Shown here: positions 38,384 through 48,061 of the stretch, one piece after another
Layout: every line of letters begins with the position of its first letter
How positions within the stretch are numbered: position 1 is the first letter of the stretch
From: Gammaproteobacteria bacterium
Lineage (GTDB): Bacteria > Pseudomonadota > Gammaproteobacteria > Steroidobacterales > Steroidobacteraceae
DNA length: 51,201 nucleotides
Assembly (NCBI GenBank): GCA_016874175.1
Contig: VGUP01000004.1
Span: 1 to 51,201, forward strand
Direction of reading: 5' to 3'
Program-made: the position numbers and the translations under genes
Notes under the pieces: model-generated
Seen by the model: only the letters and a program-made list of their open reading frames with translations
What the model was told of the DNA's origin: nothing
The model's database searches: none

Positions 38384-39190
38384 TCAGCGCCGGTCGCCCG
38401 GCGGATCACCCTTGAAGACAGTACCGCGCAGGTTGCGCGGATCGAGTCGCTCGCGAATGAGCGCAAGTTGTTCGTCGGTAGGCGCCGGCGTGACCGGGGT
38501 CTCGGCTTGCACGACGATCGGGAAACCCGTCGCCTCTTGCACCTGCGCCACTGTCACGCCCGGATGTCCCGACAACAGACGCACGGCGTGATTCGCCGCG
38601 CCGAAGTCGAGCACACCGAGATCGGTGATCATTCGGCCGATACGCAAGGTCGATGGAACCTTGCCCTCGGGCCAACGCTGCGGGTTGTACCCCGCGCTGC
38701 AGACCATATCGACTTCGCCTGCCACGAACACGCGCGTCGAATGATTGGGCACGAAGATGCTGTTGGCGTGCGAGATGGAATTGCCCGGAAACCCGCGTGC
38801 ACCGAGGATCGCCGCCTTGGGCTTGGTGTAATCGCCGACCACACTGATATTCATTTGACCAAAGCGGTCAACCTGCGCGGGACCGACCAGCGCATGTCTC
38901 CGCCCACCCCAAAGCAGATCAAAGGTGCGCGAATACGGCATCCAGCCTTCAACCAGAGGATCGCGGGCGCGACGGGGACCGAGCGCGACGGGTTCTGCGA
39001 GCAGATAGGCCTCACCGTCGGTCATCAATAAATCGGGATTGAAGCTGAGGCGTGCGAGACCCGCCGCAATGCGCGGGATGACACCGATGCCGGTGGCGAG
39101 CACTTCGCCCTCGCCGCGCCACACTTCGGCGCATTGCGCAATGCAGAGCTCGGCGAGTGTGTAGGAGTGAGTCGTCATACCATTGCTCAA
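38384..39190 (-). CDS. ipdB: CoA-transferase-family subunit beta, IpdB-like (COCHEA-CoA hydrolase subunit)
   Basis: LGARGFPGNSISHANSIFVPNHSTRVFVAGEVDMVCSAGYNPQRW; follows ipdA-like gene with ATGA overlap. Confidence 0.8.
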   Translation of the reverse strand: MSNGMTTHSYTLAELCIAQCAEVWRGEGEVLATGIGVIPRIAAGLARLSFNPDLLMTDGEAYLLAEPVALGPRRARDPLVEGWMPYSRTFDLLWGGRRHALVGPAQVDRFGQMNISVVGDYTKPKAAILGARGFPGNSISHANSIFVPNHSTRVFVAGEVDMVCSAGYNPQRWPEGKVPSTLRIGRMITDLGVLDFGAANHAVRLLSGHPGVTVAQVQEATGFPIVVQAETPVTPAPTDEQLALIRERLDPRNLRGTVFKGDPPGDRR

Positions 39191-40065
39191 TAAACCGGCG
39201 GCGGAATGCTGTTGATCCGCAAGCGACCGCCCACCGCCGCGACGTAGTCATCGTGGGTGGGCAGATCGACGTAGCGGGCTCGATAGGCCGCCCAGGCCTC
39301 GGAGGTAGTCGCTGCGTTGTATTCTTTGAGGTGATCGATGTCGATACCGTAGCCCGGCACGCCAGCCGTCGGGTGGGCGCCAAAAGGCGCCTCGACCACG
39401 CCGGTGACGACCGAGCGCTCGAAGGGCTGATAACGCGCACGATCGTGATTGCAGATTTTGGTCGTAGCCACGATTTGCTCGCAGCTCAAATAAACACGGT
39501 CGGCGGCTCGTCCCATGAGATCGTCAAAGAAAGGATCGGGACTCAGGATGACACTGTTGCCGCGCTCGTCCGCCTCGGTGACGTGCAGCAGCGCGGCATC
39601 GAGCCGCAACGCGGGCATGGCGACCAAGGTTGAAGCATCGTCATAAGGAGAGCGCACGAGCCGGATGCCCGGATTGCGCACCACGACATCGGTGCCGAGA
39701 CCGACTGGCGTCGGCAAAAATGGCACACGCATCACCGCCGCACGCAGACCGAGCTGCACCATACCCTCATCGAGTTCCATCACTTCGAAGGCCCCCGCCT
39801 GACGTGCATTGCGGAAATGCATGTCGAGCGGCAGCACATCGAGTGACACGAACCCAAAGATCAATTTGCGCAGTTTGCCCGCTGCCGCGAGCAGACCCAC
39901 GTCCGGGCCGCCGTAAGAAACCACGGTCAGATCGCGCAGCGGCGAGCGCATGATTTCGCGCACCAAAGCCATCGGCTTGCGTCGCGTGGCCCAGCCACCG
40001 ATACCGATCGTCATGCCGTCGCGCAATTGAGCGACGACGTCTGCGGCAGTCATTTTTTTGTTCAT
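39187..40065 (-). CDS. ipdA: CoA-transferase-family subunit alpha, IpdA-like
   Basis: DGMTIGIGGWATRRKPMALVREIMRSPLRDLTVVSYGGPDVGLLAAAGKL; RAADRVYLSCEQIV. Confidence 0.82.
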   Translation of the reverse strand: MNKKMTAADVVAQLRDGMTIGIGGWATRRKPMALVREIMRSPLRDLTVVSYGGPDVGLLAAAGKLRKLIFGFVSLDVLPLDMHFRNARQAGAFEVMELDEGMVQLGLRAAVMRVPFLPTPVGLGTDVVVRNPGIRLVRSPYDDASTLVAMPALRLDAALLHVTEADERGNSVILSPDPFFDDLMGRAADRVYLSCEQIVATTKICNHDRARYQPFERSVVTGVVEAPFGAHPTAGVPGYGIDIDHLKEYNAATTSEAWAAYRARYVDLPTHDDYVAAVGGRLRINSIPPPVY

Positions 40066-40075
40066 GCGGGCGTCT

Positions 40076-40969
40076 TCATGCCGGCGGTGGCGACCACTTG
40101 TGACCCCAGGTGTCGGCGATCAGGCTGCGAGTTGGCACCCAAGTGCTCCAGTCCGGCGTCAGCCCCATGCAGCCGACTTCGAGATCGAAGCCGCCGGGCG
40201 TGGCGACATAGAAGCTGATCATCCCATCATTCGAGTGTCGGCCCAGCGACGAAGAAATGTGATACCCAGCGGCGACACAGCGATCGAGTGCGCGACCGAC
40301 ATCATCGATATCGCGCATCTCGACCATGGTGTGCACGAGGCCCGAGGGCACCGGCATCGGAATGAGCGCGAGACTGTGGTGACGCCGACAGCTCGCGTGC
40401 AGAAAACGGATGCACAGCTCGGGCACGGCAGGATCCGGAGACATCACGAGACGCATCTCGTCGGTGTCACCGAAGCCGAGCAAAGATTTGTAGAAGTCGA
40501 CGCTGCGCTCGAGCTGCGGCGCCGGCAGCACCACATGGCCCGTGCCGAGATCGCCGGTGACGAAACCGGATACGCCCTGCGAAGACATGAACGGGTCGTA
40601 GCCGCGGAAGCGGCCCCAATAAAGTTCGAAGGCGTTACCATCGGGATCGGTGCCTGCCACCAGACCATGGGCGCAACGCGCTTTGAGTTCTACGGCGCTA
40701 CCATCTTGCAGCGCGACGCCGGCGGTGCGCGAACGTTTTACGGTCGCGTTGAATTCGGCCTCGCTCGGCATCTCCCAACCGGCGGCGATAAAACGATCGG
40801 CCTCGCCTTTTTCGATGACGAAGCGGAACGGCCGATCATCGGTCCGCAGCCACAAGCTGCCGTCCGGCGCCTCTGCCGGCATCATGCCGATGACCTCGAC
40901 GCCAAAACGACGCCACGGCGCAAGATCACGCGCCATGACTCGAACGTAACCTAGTGAGTGAACCGCCAT
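40076..40969 (-). CDS. hsaC: VOC-family extradiol dioxygenase, HsaC-like
   Basis: Two VOC modules; metal-ligand type positions GTGHVVLPA, GLVHTMVEMRD and GGFDLEVG. Confidence 0.82.
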   Translation of the reverse strand: MAVHSLGYVRVMARDLAPWRRFGVEVIGMMPAEAPDGSLWLRTDDRPFRFVIEKGEADRFIAAGWEMPSEAEFNATVKRSRTAGVALQDGSAVELKARCAHGLVAGTDPDGNAFELYWGRFRGYDPFMSSQGVSGFVTGDLGTGHVVLPAPQLERSVDFYKSLLGFGDTDEMRLVMSPDPAVPELCIRFLHASCRRHHSLALIPMPVPSGLVHTMVEMRDIDDVGRALDRCVAAGYHISSSLGRHSNDGMISFYVATPGGFDLEVGCMGLTPDWSTWVPTRSLIADTWGHKWSPPPA

Positions 40970-41117
40970 CTTGCAACCCCTTTTGCGACAAGTCGCCTTG
41001 CGCAGATCAACGTCACCGCGCCAAGTTTATGAAACCACGTCTGCAACCCTTATTTTTGCGCGATTATGGTATCCGCAGGGGCTGTAATCATCAACTTCAT
41101 CAATTTTTTACATGTTT

Positions 41118-41127
41118 TTTTACGCAT
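41118..41127. promoter_or_regulatory. Half-site of the shared operator motif (site D): TTTTACGCAT
   Basis: Identical to the right arm of site B; the expected left arm (41096-41105, TTCATCAATT) is poorly matched. Lies in the divergent hsaC/ipdAB operon vs OYE region. Confidence 0.4.
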
Positions 41128-41189
41128 CTTGCTTGTCTCTGGGGAATCATGCGGGCCATAATCGATTCGTCATTTCGACGAGTCACCAC

Positions 41190-42434
41190 ATGTGGTCCAA
41201 CTCTTCCCTGACCCCGTCGGCCCGCGCCTTCGAGCCGATGCAGCTGGGGCCGATCACCTTGCCCAACCGCTTCGTGAAGGCCGGCACCTACGAGGGCATG
41301 AATTTCGCCAACGGGCCGAGTGCGGCGTTGGTCAAACACCACGTGGATATCGCCCGCGGTGGCGTCGGCATGACGACCCTCGGCTACACAGCCGTTCATC
41401 CGGATGGGCGCACCTTCGAAGAAGAAACCTCCATCGGCACCGACAACGTGGGGCGTTTTCGCGCCCTGACCGATGCCGTGCACGCGGCCGGGGCGCGGGT
41501 CTCGCTGCAACTCGGCCACTGCGGCACGATGACCCGCACGCCCAAGCGCAGCACGCGCAAGCCCCTCGGCCCCTCCAAAACTTTGAACCTCTACGGCGCC
41601 ATGGTGGGCGCCTTGTTCACGAGCGAGATGACGAGCGCCGACATGCAAAATGTCAGCGACCAATTCGTCGCCGCCGCCAATTACGCCGTTGAGGCGGGCT
41701 TCGATGCCATCGAACTGCACATGGGCCACGGCTATCTGCTCAGCCAATTTTTGAGCCCGCTCGCCAACAAACGCAGCGACCAGTACGGTGGTAGCGCGGA
41801 AAATCGTCTGCGTTTTCCGCTAGAGGTGACCGAGCGTGTGCTCGCCGCGGTCGGTGACAAGATCGCGGTCGTCGCCAAGCTCAACTTGCGCGATGGCGTG
41901 CGCTCGGGCGTCGAGATCGCCGATTCCATCAAAACCGCGCAAGCCCTGCAGGCCGCCGGCCTGCATGGTCTCGTGATGACGGGCGGTTTCTCGCCTTATT
42001 CGCCGATGTATCTCTTTCGCGGCAATTCGCCCGTGCCTTCGATGCTACAAACCGAAAAAAGCGGTTGGAACCGTTTTTTGCTCAAACTCGGTGCGAAAAC
42101 GGCCTTTCGCGACACGCCCTTCGAAGAAATGTATTTTTTGAAGCACGCACTGCAGATGCGCGAAGCGGTGACGATGCCACTCGGGCTTTTGGGCGGATTG
42201 CGCAGCGGCGACAACGTCGCCGAAGCCATGCGTGCCGCCTTCGATTTCGTGGTGCTCGGTCGACCGCTCATCTCGCAAGCGGACTTCGTAGCCAGAATCG
42301 CCAAGGACCCAAGCGCACGGTCCAACTGCATCAACTGCAATCGCTGCGTCGCAGAGTTTTCGACGCCGGGTGGCGTACGCTGCGTGCTCGGTGAGCCGAA
42401 TGATCCTGCGCTCAACGCCCGCCCGGCGACCTGA
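41190..42434 (+). CDS. NADH:flavin oxidoreductase / Old Yellow Enzyme family
   Basis: Start MWSNSSLTPSARAFEPMQLGPITLPNRFVKAGTYEGM at 41190; GFDAIELHMGHGYLLSQFLSPLANKRSDQYGGSAENRLRFPLEV; CINCNRCV. Confidence 0.9.
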   Translation: MWSNSSLTPSARAFEPMQLGPITLPNRFVKAGTYEGMNFANGPSAALVKHHVDIARGGVGMTTLGYTAVHPDGRTFEEETSIGTDNVGRFRALTDAVHAAGARVSLQLGHCGTMTRTPKRSTRKPLGPSKTLNLYGAMVGALFTSEMTSADMQNVSDQFVAAANYAVEAGFDAIELHMGHGYLLSQFLSPLANKRSDQYGGSAENRLRFPLEVTERVLAAVGDKIAVVAKLNLRDGVRSGVEIADSIKTAQALQAAGLHGLVMTGGFSPYSPMYLFRGNSPVPSMLQTEKSGWNRFLLKLGAKTAFRDTPFEEMYFLKHALQMREAVTMPLGLLGGLRSGDNVAEAMRAAFDFVVLGRPLISQADFVARIAKDPSARSNCINCNRCVAEFSTPGGVRCVLGEPNDPALNARPAT

Positions 42435-43287
42435 AGTCGCGGCCGAAATCGAACTCGGGATTTCGACCCTCAAGCATCGCGGCCTGCCGCGCCGGCAATG
42501 CGGCGAGCATTTCCGGATGCGGAAACACCCAGAACCGGCCGCTCTCGATGGCCTCGAAGGTGACGGCCGCCACCTGTTCCGGATGCATGCCCCTTCGGGC
42601 CGTGCCTGCGATCATCGCTTCGCGCATCGCGGCTCCGGCGCCTGCCAGTGGCTCCGCACCCGCCTCGCGGTGCCGCTCGGCTTCAAAGATTCGACTGCGC
42701 ACTGCTCCTGGTGCCAGCAATGAAACTCCGATGGGTGCCTTGGTCGCGGCGAGATCGAGGTAAAGCGTCTCGGCGATCGCCGCAAGCGCAGCCTTGCTCC
42801 CCGAATACGCACCGAGCATGGGCGAAGCAATCAGCCCAGCCATCGAGCCCGTGATCACCACATGAGCTTCACGGCCAGCATCGCGACCGCGCGCCAACAT
42901 GCCGGGGACGCAGGCCCGAATGCCGTTGACGACACCTTTGACGTTGACGTCCAACAACCAGTCGAATTCGCGAGCCGTTTGCTCCCAGAGCCGCCGGGGA
43001 ACGAGTACGCCCGCATTGCAAAAGAGCAGGTCCACTCCGCCCCATTCTCGGGTGATTTCCATCACCCGATTTTCGAAGGCGATGGCGTCACGCACATCGA
43101 GCACGCGCGCCTGGGACGCTGGCGCCCCTGCAGCGAGGCATTCCGCGGCGACTGCCGCCGTGCTCTCGGTCTCGATATCACAGACGAGCACGCGCATACC
43201 ACGCGCTGCCGCGACAAGCGCGAGCGAGCGCCCTATCCCACCCGCCGCGCCCGTGACGAGCGCCGTGCGCCCCGTGAATTCACGCAC
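42412..43287 (-). CDS. Short-chain dehydrogenase/reductase
   Basis: GRTALVTGAAGGIGRSLALVAAARGMRVLVCD; LFCNAG; YSGSKAA. 3' end overlaps the convergent OYE gene by 23 bp. Confidence 0.88.
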   Translation of the reverse strand: MREFTGRTALVTGAAGGIGRSLALVAAARGMRVLVCDIETESTAAVAAECLAAGAPASQARVLDVRDAIAFENRVMEITREWGGVDLLFCNAGVLVPRRLWEQTAREFDWLLDVNVKGVVNGIRACVPGMLARGRDAGREAHVVITGSMAGLIASPMLGAYSGSKAALAAIAETLYLDLAATKAPIGVSLLAPGAVRSRIFEAERHREAGAEPLAGAGAAMREAMIAGTARRGMHPEQVAAVTFEAIESGRFWVFPHPEMLAALPARQAAMLEGRNPEFDFGRDFRSPGGR

Positions 43288-43322
43288 GACCGAGCGGAAC
43301 CGCGCTGAGCTCGCGAGCCAAC

Positions 43323-44438
43323 TCAGTTCGCCTTGCGCGCGAAGCTGCGATTGGCGATCGGCGTGCCTTCATCCCGCGGCAGCTCGGCATAGAACTGACG
43401 GTAATACTTGCGGAAGGCCGAGATCGGACCGTCACCGTCGCAGAGCAGCGCATCGTGGGTGTACCGCTGACGATCCCAGACCACCTTGTCCTGATCGAGC
43501 TGACGACAGATATCTTTGACCATCGCTCGCGCCACGCCTGCCGATGGCCCGTCGATGGCTGACTTCAGCTGCGTGAATGCGAATCGTACGTGGGTGCAAT
43601 CCGGTGCGATCGGCGTGATCCCGGCGACCATCAGCGTTTCGCAGATCCCCGCAAAGCGCGTCCAAGCTTGGCCAGCGCCCACCGTGCCATAAGAAATGGT
43701 GCCATCAACGTCACCGCGTGGTGTCGGCATCTTGGCCGCGACGGACGCCACACGACGAATGCCTTCGAACTTGACGTCGTAATTGGGCAGGCTCGCCGTG
43801 CCGTGGATGTAGCGAAAATGCGCCGCATCCACGCCGTTCTCGGCCATGTTTTGCAGTGGCCCATACACGAGCCACTCGTGTTTGTCGTAATCGCTCCACT
43901 CGGGCGAGGCCGCCTCGGGCAGCGCTTCGACCTCAAAAGTGGGCTCGACGTTTTCCGGGTGATACCACGCCCAAATAAAACGATTGCGCTCGACGAGGCG
44001 CCACGGCTTCACGCAGCTGCGCTTGGCCTGTGGCGGGATGACTTTGGCGTAGGGAATCTTCGTGACCTCGCCCTTGCCGTTGTACTGCCAAGAATGGAAC
44101 GGGCACTCGAGATCATTGCCTTGAACGCGCCCGGCATACCCCATGTGGGCGCCGAGGTGACGACAGTAGGCATCAACCATACGCGGCGTGCCGTCCTCGC
44201 CACGCCACAACGCGAGCTCGCGATTGAAATAGCGCAGCGGCTTGACCTCACCCACTTTGAGCTCATCGGAATAGCTGACGACGAACCAGCCAAAGGGCAT
44301 GGGCAAGTCGATGCCGCGATCGGCCGCCGATACGGGTCGGTCGAGCGGCGCCGTGCGCCAAGCGAGCAACTCCTCTTTCGAGAAGCGCGAAAGGTACTGG
44401 CGGGCAGCGGTGTTCGATGGAATGTCTTCGTTGCTCAT
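43323..44438 (-). CDS. Rieske non-heme iron oxygenase alpha subunit
   Basis: Start MSNEDIPSNTAARQYLSRFSKEELLAW at 44438 (overlaps upstream stop); Rieske CRHLGAHMGYAG...CPFHSWQYN; iron site ENGVDAAHFRYIHG. Confidence 0.9.
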   Translation of the reverse strand: MSNEDIPSNTAARQYLSRFSKEELLAWRTAPLDRPVSAADRGIDLPMPFGWFVVSYSDELKVGEVKPLRYFNRELALWRGEDGTPRMVDAYCRHLGAHMGYAGRVQGNDLECPFHSWQYNGKGEVTKIPYAKVIPPQAKRSCVKPWRLVERNRFIWAWYHPENVEPTFEVEALPEAASPEWSDYDKHEWLVYGPLQNMAENGVDAAHFRYIHGTASLPNYDVKFEGIRRVASVAAKMPTPRGDVDGTISYGTVGAGQAWTRFAGICETLMVAGITPIAPDCTHVRFAFTQLKSAIDGPSAGVARAMVKDICRQLDQDKVVWDRQRYTHDALLCDGDGPISAFRKYYRQFYAELPRDEGTPIANRSFARKAN

Positions 44439-45313
44439 GACGGCGGACCTCCGAACAGACGGGCGGCATTTTCGTAAAGGAATTTCGGCCACACTGAATC
44501 TTTGAACGGCACATCGGGCAGTTCGCGAAAGATACGCTCGAGCGACAAGCCCATGGGCCAATACCCGGCGTACATGATCCGATCAGCCCCGCGCGTGTTG
44601 GCGTAATCGATGATGGCCTTCGGATAATGTTTGGGTGCAAAGGCACTGGTGGAATAAAAGAGATTCGGCCATTTGAGCATCAGCTTGACGGCGAGATCCT
44701 CCCAAGGCTCGGCCCCGTGACGCATCACGAACTTCAGCTCCGGGAAAAACCAGCAGACTTCATCAACAAGCTCAGCGTGTTGCGGCGCCATCGGTAATCG
44801 CGGCCCCGGTACACCGACGTTCACGAACACCGGCAAATCGAGATCCACGCAGGTCGCGTAGATCGGATAAACCTTTTTGTCATTGATGGGCACCTGCGGG
44901 TTGTTGCCGCAGGGAAAGAAACTGACCGCGTGTATGTGGCCGGCAGCCTTCAAGCGACGTATTTCACGCACATCATCCATCCCTTTGTTGGGATTGACGT
45001 GATAATCAAAGATAAAGCGATCCGGGTAAACCTCGCGCGCCCGCTTGATGCCGGCCGACCCCTCCCAATAGCCGACCATGGCGCGCGCGATGTGATAGCG
45101 ATCCATCTGCGCGACCGTGTAGTCAATATAGTCGGAATCGGTGGGCAGCACCGGGATATCTTTGAACATGTACTGCGCCGGCATCTTGAACGCCTCGCGG
45201 CTCTCGCGATCGAGTAGCAGCGGCAGATAGGGCGTGTACCACTCGGTATTGGTGGTACTGACCGGTATCCCCAACATCAGATCAATGACTTTGGCGCCCT
45301 GCGGAAACCCCAT
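44435..45313 (-). CDS. Amidohydrolase_2-type TIM-barrel hydrolase/decarboxylase
   Basis: AKVIDLMLGIPVSTTNTEWYTPYLPLLLD; DLDLPVFVNVGVPGPRLPM; FPELKFVMRHGAEPWEDLAVKLMLKWPNLFYSTSAFAPKHYPKAIIDYANTRGADRIMYAGYWPMGLSLE. Confidence 0.82.
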   Translation of the reverse strand: MGFPQGAKVIDLMLGIPVSTTNTEWYTPYLPLLLDRESREAFKMPAQYMFKDIPVLPTDSDYIDYTVAQMDRYHIARAMVGYWEGSAGIKRAREVYPDRFIFDYHVNPNKGMDDVREIRRLKAAGHIHAVSFFPCGNNPQVPINDKKVYPIYATCVDLDLPVFVNVGVPGPRLPMAPQHAELVDEVCWFFPELKFVMRHGAEPWEDLAVKLMLKWPNLFYSTSAFAPKHYPKAIIDYANTRGADRIMYAGYWPMGLSLERIFRELPDVPFKDSVWPKFLYENAARLFGGPPS

Positions 45314-45340
45314 CTTGTTGCTGCTCCCGTTCTTGTCTGG

Positions 45341-47062
45341 TTACGATGCGCTGTATCGACGGCGCAGTTGTACCTTGTCGACCTTGTCGAGATGGTTGCG
45401 CGGCAAAGCTTCGTGCTGAACCAAAACTTCGGTGGGCACCTTGTAGGCCGCCAAGTGCGCCGCAACATGCTGCTTCACCTCATCGCCGGTAATGAGCCCC
45501 GCCGAGGCATGAGGTTCGACGATCGCCATCAGACGCTCGCCGAGTCGGGAATCTGGCACGCCAAAAGCCACCGCTTCCGCGAGACCCGGATGTGCGAGCA
45601 GTACCCGCTCGACCTCGGCGCAATAAATATTCTCGCCCGCAGAGATCACCATGTCCTTCTTGCGATCGACAATATAAAGGAAACCGTCGGCATCGAGATA
45701 GCCGATATCACCCGAGCGCATGAAGCCTTCGTTGTCGAAGGCGCGCGCTGTCTCCTCGCGATCGCCCCAGTACTCGAGCATGTTTGAAACCGACCGCATG
45801 CAGATCTCGCCCGCTTCGCCCGGCGCGGCGAGGCTGCCGTCTTCAAGCACGATTTTGACGAGTGTCGTGTCGAGCATCCGCCCGGCGGTCCCCGGATGCG
45901 CGAGATATTCTTCGCCCACCGACATGGCCACCGCACCCGTGGTTTCAGTCATGCCGAACCCGGTGCCGGGTACGGCATGCGGGAACGCTTTAGCGATTTC
46001 GCTGAGCATGCCCGCCTGCAAGGCCTGACCGCCCGTCGAGACGCTGGTCAAAGATTTGAGATCGTACTGCGAAATATTTGGCGAACGCAGCAGGTCCCAC
46101 ATCATGGTCGGCACACACGGAAACTGCGTCACTTTCTCGGTTTCGATAAGCTGCAATGCCGCAGCCGCATCCCACCGCCGCATCAAGACAATCTTGCCGC
46201 CGCGCACCAGCGTCGATAGCAGGCCGGTGTGCAGACCGCTGGTGTGAAAGAACGGGAACATGAGCAGCATGCAGGTCTGCGGTGACATGGCCGCAAGCTG
46301 CTCGAGCGTCATGCCGTAGCGGGCCGCCATGTTAGCAGCGATGCGGTACCCGGCATAGAGATTGGTCCACACCGAATTGCTCGTGCCCCAGTGACTGAGC
46401 ACCGCACCCTTCGCGCGACCGGTGGTCCCAGAAGTAAACAGGATGGTCGCAGGATCGAGGGGCTCGACCGACGGCGCGGCCGGGCCGGCATTCGCGGGAG
46501 CTTCGGCCAGCAGATCGGCAAGGCGCACGGCCCCCGCAGCGACCGCCGCATCGATCACGGCAAATTCGCGCTGCCGATCATCACCGCTCAAAGAATCATC
46601 CGCCGCCACCATGAGCGGACAGGTGGCAGGATGAGTCGCGAGCTCTCGCGCGCAGCGGCTGTCCGTGATCAGCAGTGAAACCCCGGTGCCATCGCGCGCC
46701 GCCGCGAGCTCATCGCCTGAAGCGCGACTGTTCATCGCCACTGGGATGGCGCCAAGGCGGACGAGCGCCAAAAACGCGTACACCCACTCCGGCAGGTTAC
46801 GCATGGCGAGTCCGACACGACTCCCCGCCCCGATCGAGCAGTGTGACTGCAGGGCGTACGCGAGACGATCGACGGTAGAGGACAAATCGCGGTAGCTCAG
46901 CCGCAACGGGCCGTAGACGATGGCAATAGCGTCCGAATTCCAGGGGACAGCCTTGAGCAGCGCCGGCAGAGTCCGGGGCGCACGACTGAACACGCGGCAG
47001 CGGTAGCCGCGAACCAGCTCTTCGACGAGCTCGAATTGCCCTTCCGTTGACACCCCGACCAC
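45341..47062 (-). CDS. Acyl-CoA ligase (AMP-binding)
   Basis: ILFTSGTTGRAKGAVLSHWG; GYLDADGFLYIVDRKKDMVISAGENIYCAEVERVLLAHP; GTG start. Confidence 0.9.
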   Translation of the reverse strand: MVGVSTEGQFELVEELVRGYRCRVFSRAPRTLPALLKAVPWNSDAIAIVYGPLRLSYRDLSSTVDRLAYALQSHCSIGAGSRVGLAMRNLPEWVYAFLALVRLGAIPVAMNSRASGDELAAARDGTGVSLLITDSRCARELATHPATCPLMVAADDSLSGDDRQREFAVIDAAVAAGAVRLADLLAEAPANAGPAAPSVEPLDPATILFTSGTTGRAKGAVLSHWGTSNSVWTNLYAGYRIAANMAARYGMTLEQLAAMSPQTCMLLMFPFFHTSGLHTGLLSTLVRGGKIVLMRRWDAAAALQLIETEKVTQFPCVPTMMWDLLRSPNISQYDLKSLTSVSTGGQALQAGMLSEIAKAFPHAVPGTGFGMTETTGAVAMSVGEEYLAHPGTAGRMLDTTLVKIVLEDGSLAAPGEAGEICMRSVSNMLEYWGDREETARAFDNEGFMRSGDIGYLDADGFLYIVDRKKDMVISAGENIYCAEVERVLLAHPGLAEAVAFGVPDSRLGERLMAIVEPHASAGLITGDEVKQHVAAHLAAYKVPTEVLVQHEALPRNHLDKVDKVQLRRRYSAS

Positions 47063-47145
47063 CTTGATGTGGAATGTGGTGATAGTAGCAGTTGCGACCC
47101 TGAAAACAACGTTTTTGACGGTCGGAGTGGCTCAGAACCATCAGA

Positions 47146-47177
47146 ATGCGTAAAGATCGCTATCGGTTTATACGCAC
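47146..47177. promoter_or_regulatory. Operator-like inverted repeat, site E: ATGCGTAAAG-ATCGCTATCGGT-TTATACGCAC
   Basis: GCGTAAA (47148-47154) and TATACGC (47169-47175, one mismatch), 28 bp end to end; between ligase (-) and SDR (+). Confidence 0.7.
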
Positions 47178-47213
47178 TTGCAATATGCGGCGAATGCCGC
47201 CCGGGGGTGAAAA

Positions 47214-47990
47214 ATGGGTCGTCTTGCCGGTCGAGTTGCCCTCATAACCGGGGCCAGTCAAGGAATTGGGGCCGCTATCGCAGCGCGCTTTGCCGCCGAG
47301 GGTGCGCATGTCGCCCTTTGCGCACGTCGCGCCGAACCACTCGAGGCCAGGGCGGCCGCCATTCGGGCGAGCGGCGGCTCGGTCAGCCAGCGCGCCTTCG
47401 ATGTCGCGGACCACGCGGCGCTCGCCGATTTCGTCGCTACGACGGCTGCGCAGCACGGGCGGCTCGACGTGTTGGTCAATAACGCGCCGTCGGTCACCTA
47501 CTCGGCGATCGTCGACATGACCCCGGAAAGTTTTCGTAAAGATTTCGAGGTCAACGTCAACTCGGCTTTTGTCGCCACGCGTGAAGCGTTCAAGGTGATG
47601 CTGCCCGCGCAGCGCGGCTCGATCATCAATATTTCTTCGATCAACGGGCTCTTAGGGCTCGGTAACATGTCGGCCTACGGCGCGGCCAAAGCCGCTCTTA
47701 TCCACTTCACCAAATGTGCCGCCATGGAGGGTGCTCGCGCCAATGTTCGCGTCAATGCGATCGCGCCGGGTGTCATCAATACGCCGGCGACCGTAGCAGG
47801 CTTTGCGGGACCCTACGCAGACTGGGGCAAGAAGATCGCGAGTCAAGTACCGATGGGTCGCTTCGGCGAAGCCCATGAAATCGCCGGCGTCGCGCTATTT
47901 TTGGCCAGCGACGACTCGGCCTATGTCACCGCGACCTGTATTTCGGCAGATGGCGGCAAAGCGGCAGAACTCGTCGTCCCTCCGCCCTAA
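47214..47990 (+). CDS. Short-chain dehydrogenase/reductase
   Basis: GRVALITGASQGIGAAIAARFAAEGAHVALCARR; VLVNNAPS; YGAAKAAL. Confidence 0.88.
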   Translation: MGRLAGRVALITGASQGIGAAIAARFAAEGAHVALCARRAEPLEARAAAIRASGGSVSQRAFDVADHAALADFVATTAAQHGRLDVLVNNAPSVTYSAIVDMTPESFRKDFEVNVNSAFVATREAFKVMLPAQRGSIINISSINGLLGLGNMSAYGAAKAALIHFTKCAAMEGARANVRVNAIAPGVINTPATVAGFAGPYADWGKKIASQVPMGRFGEAHEIAGVALFLASDDSAYVTATCISADGGKAAELVVPPP

Positions 47991-48061
47991 GGCAATTTTT
48001 TTAGCTATCCCATCGCGAGTCAGCAAATCACTCAATAACGAACCAAACAGCGAGGCGCAGC

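Noticed and set aside
37355-39031. 558-aa plus-strand ORF
   Set aside because: Antisense to ipdC, ECH and ipdB-like genes; no recognisable motif.
42412-42434. Overlap of convergent OYE and SDR 3' ends
   Set aside because: Only 23 bp, common in compact genomes; noted but not worth follow-up.
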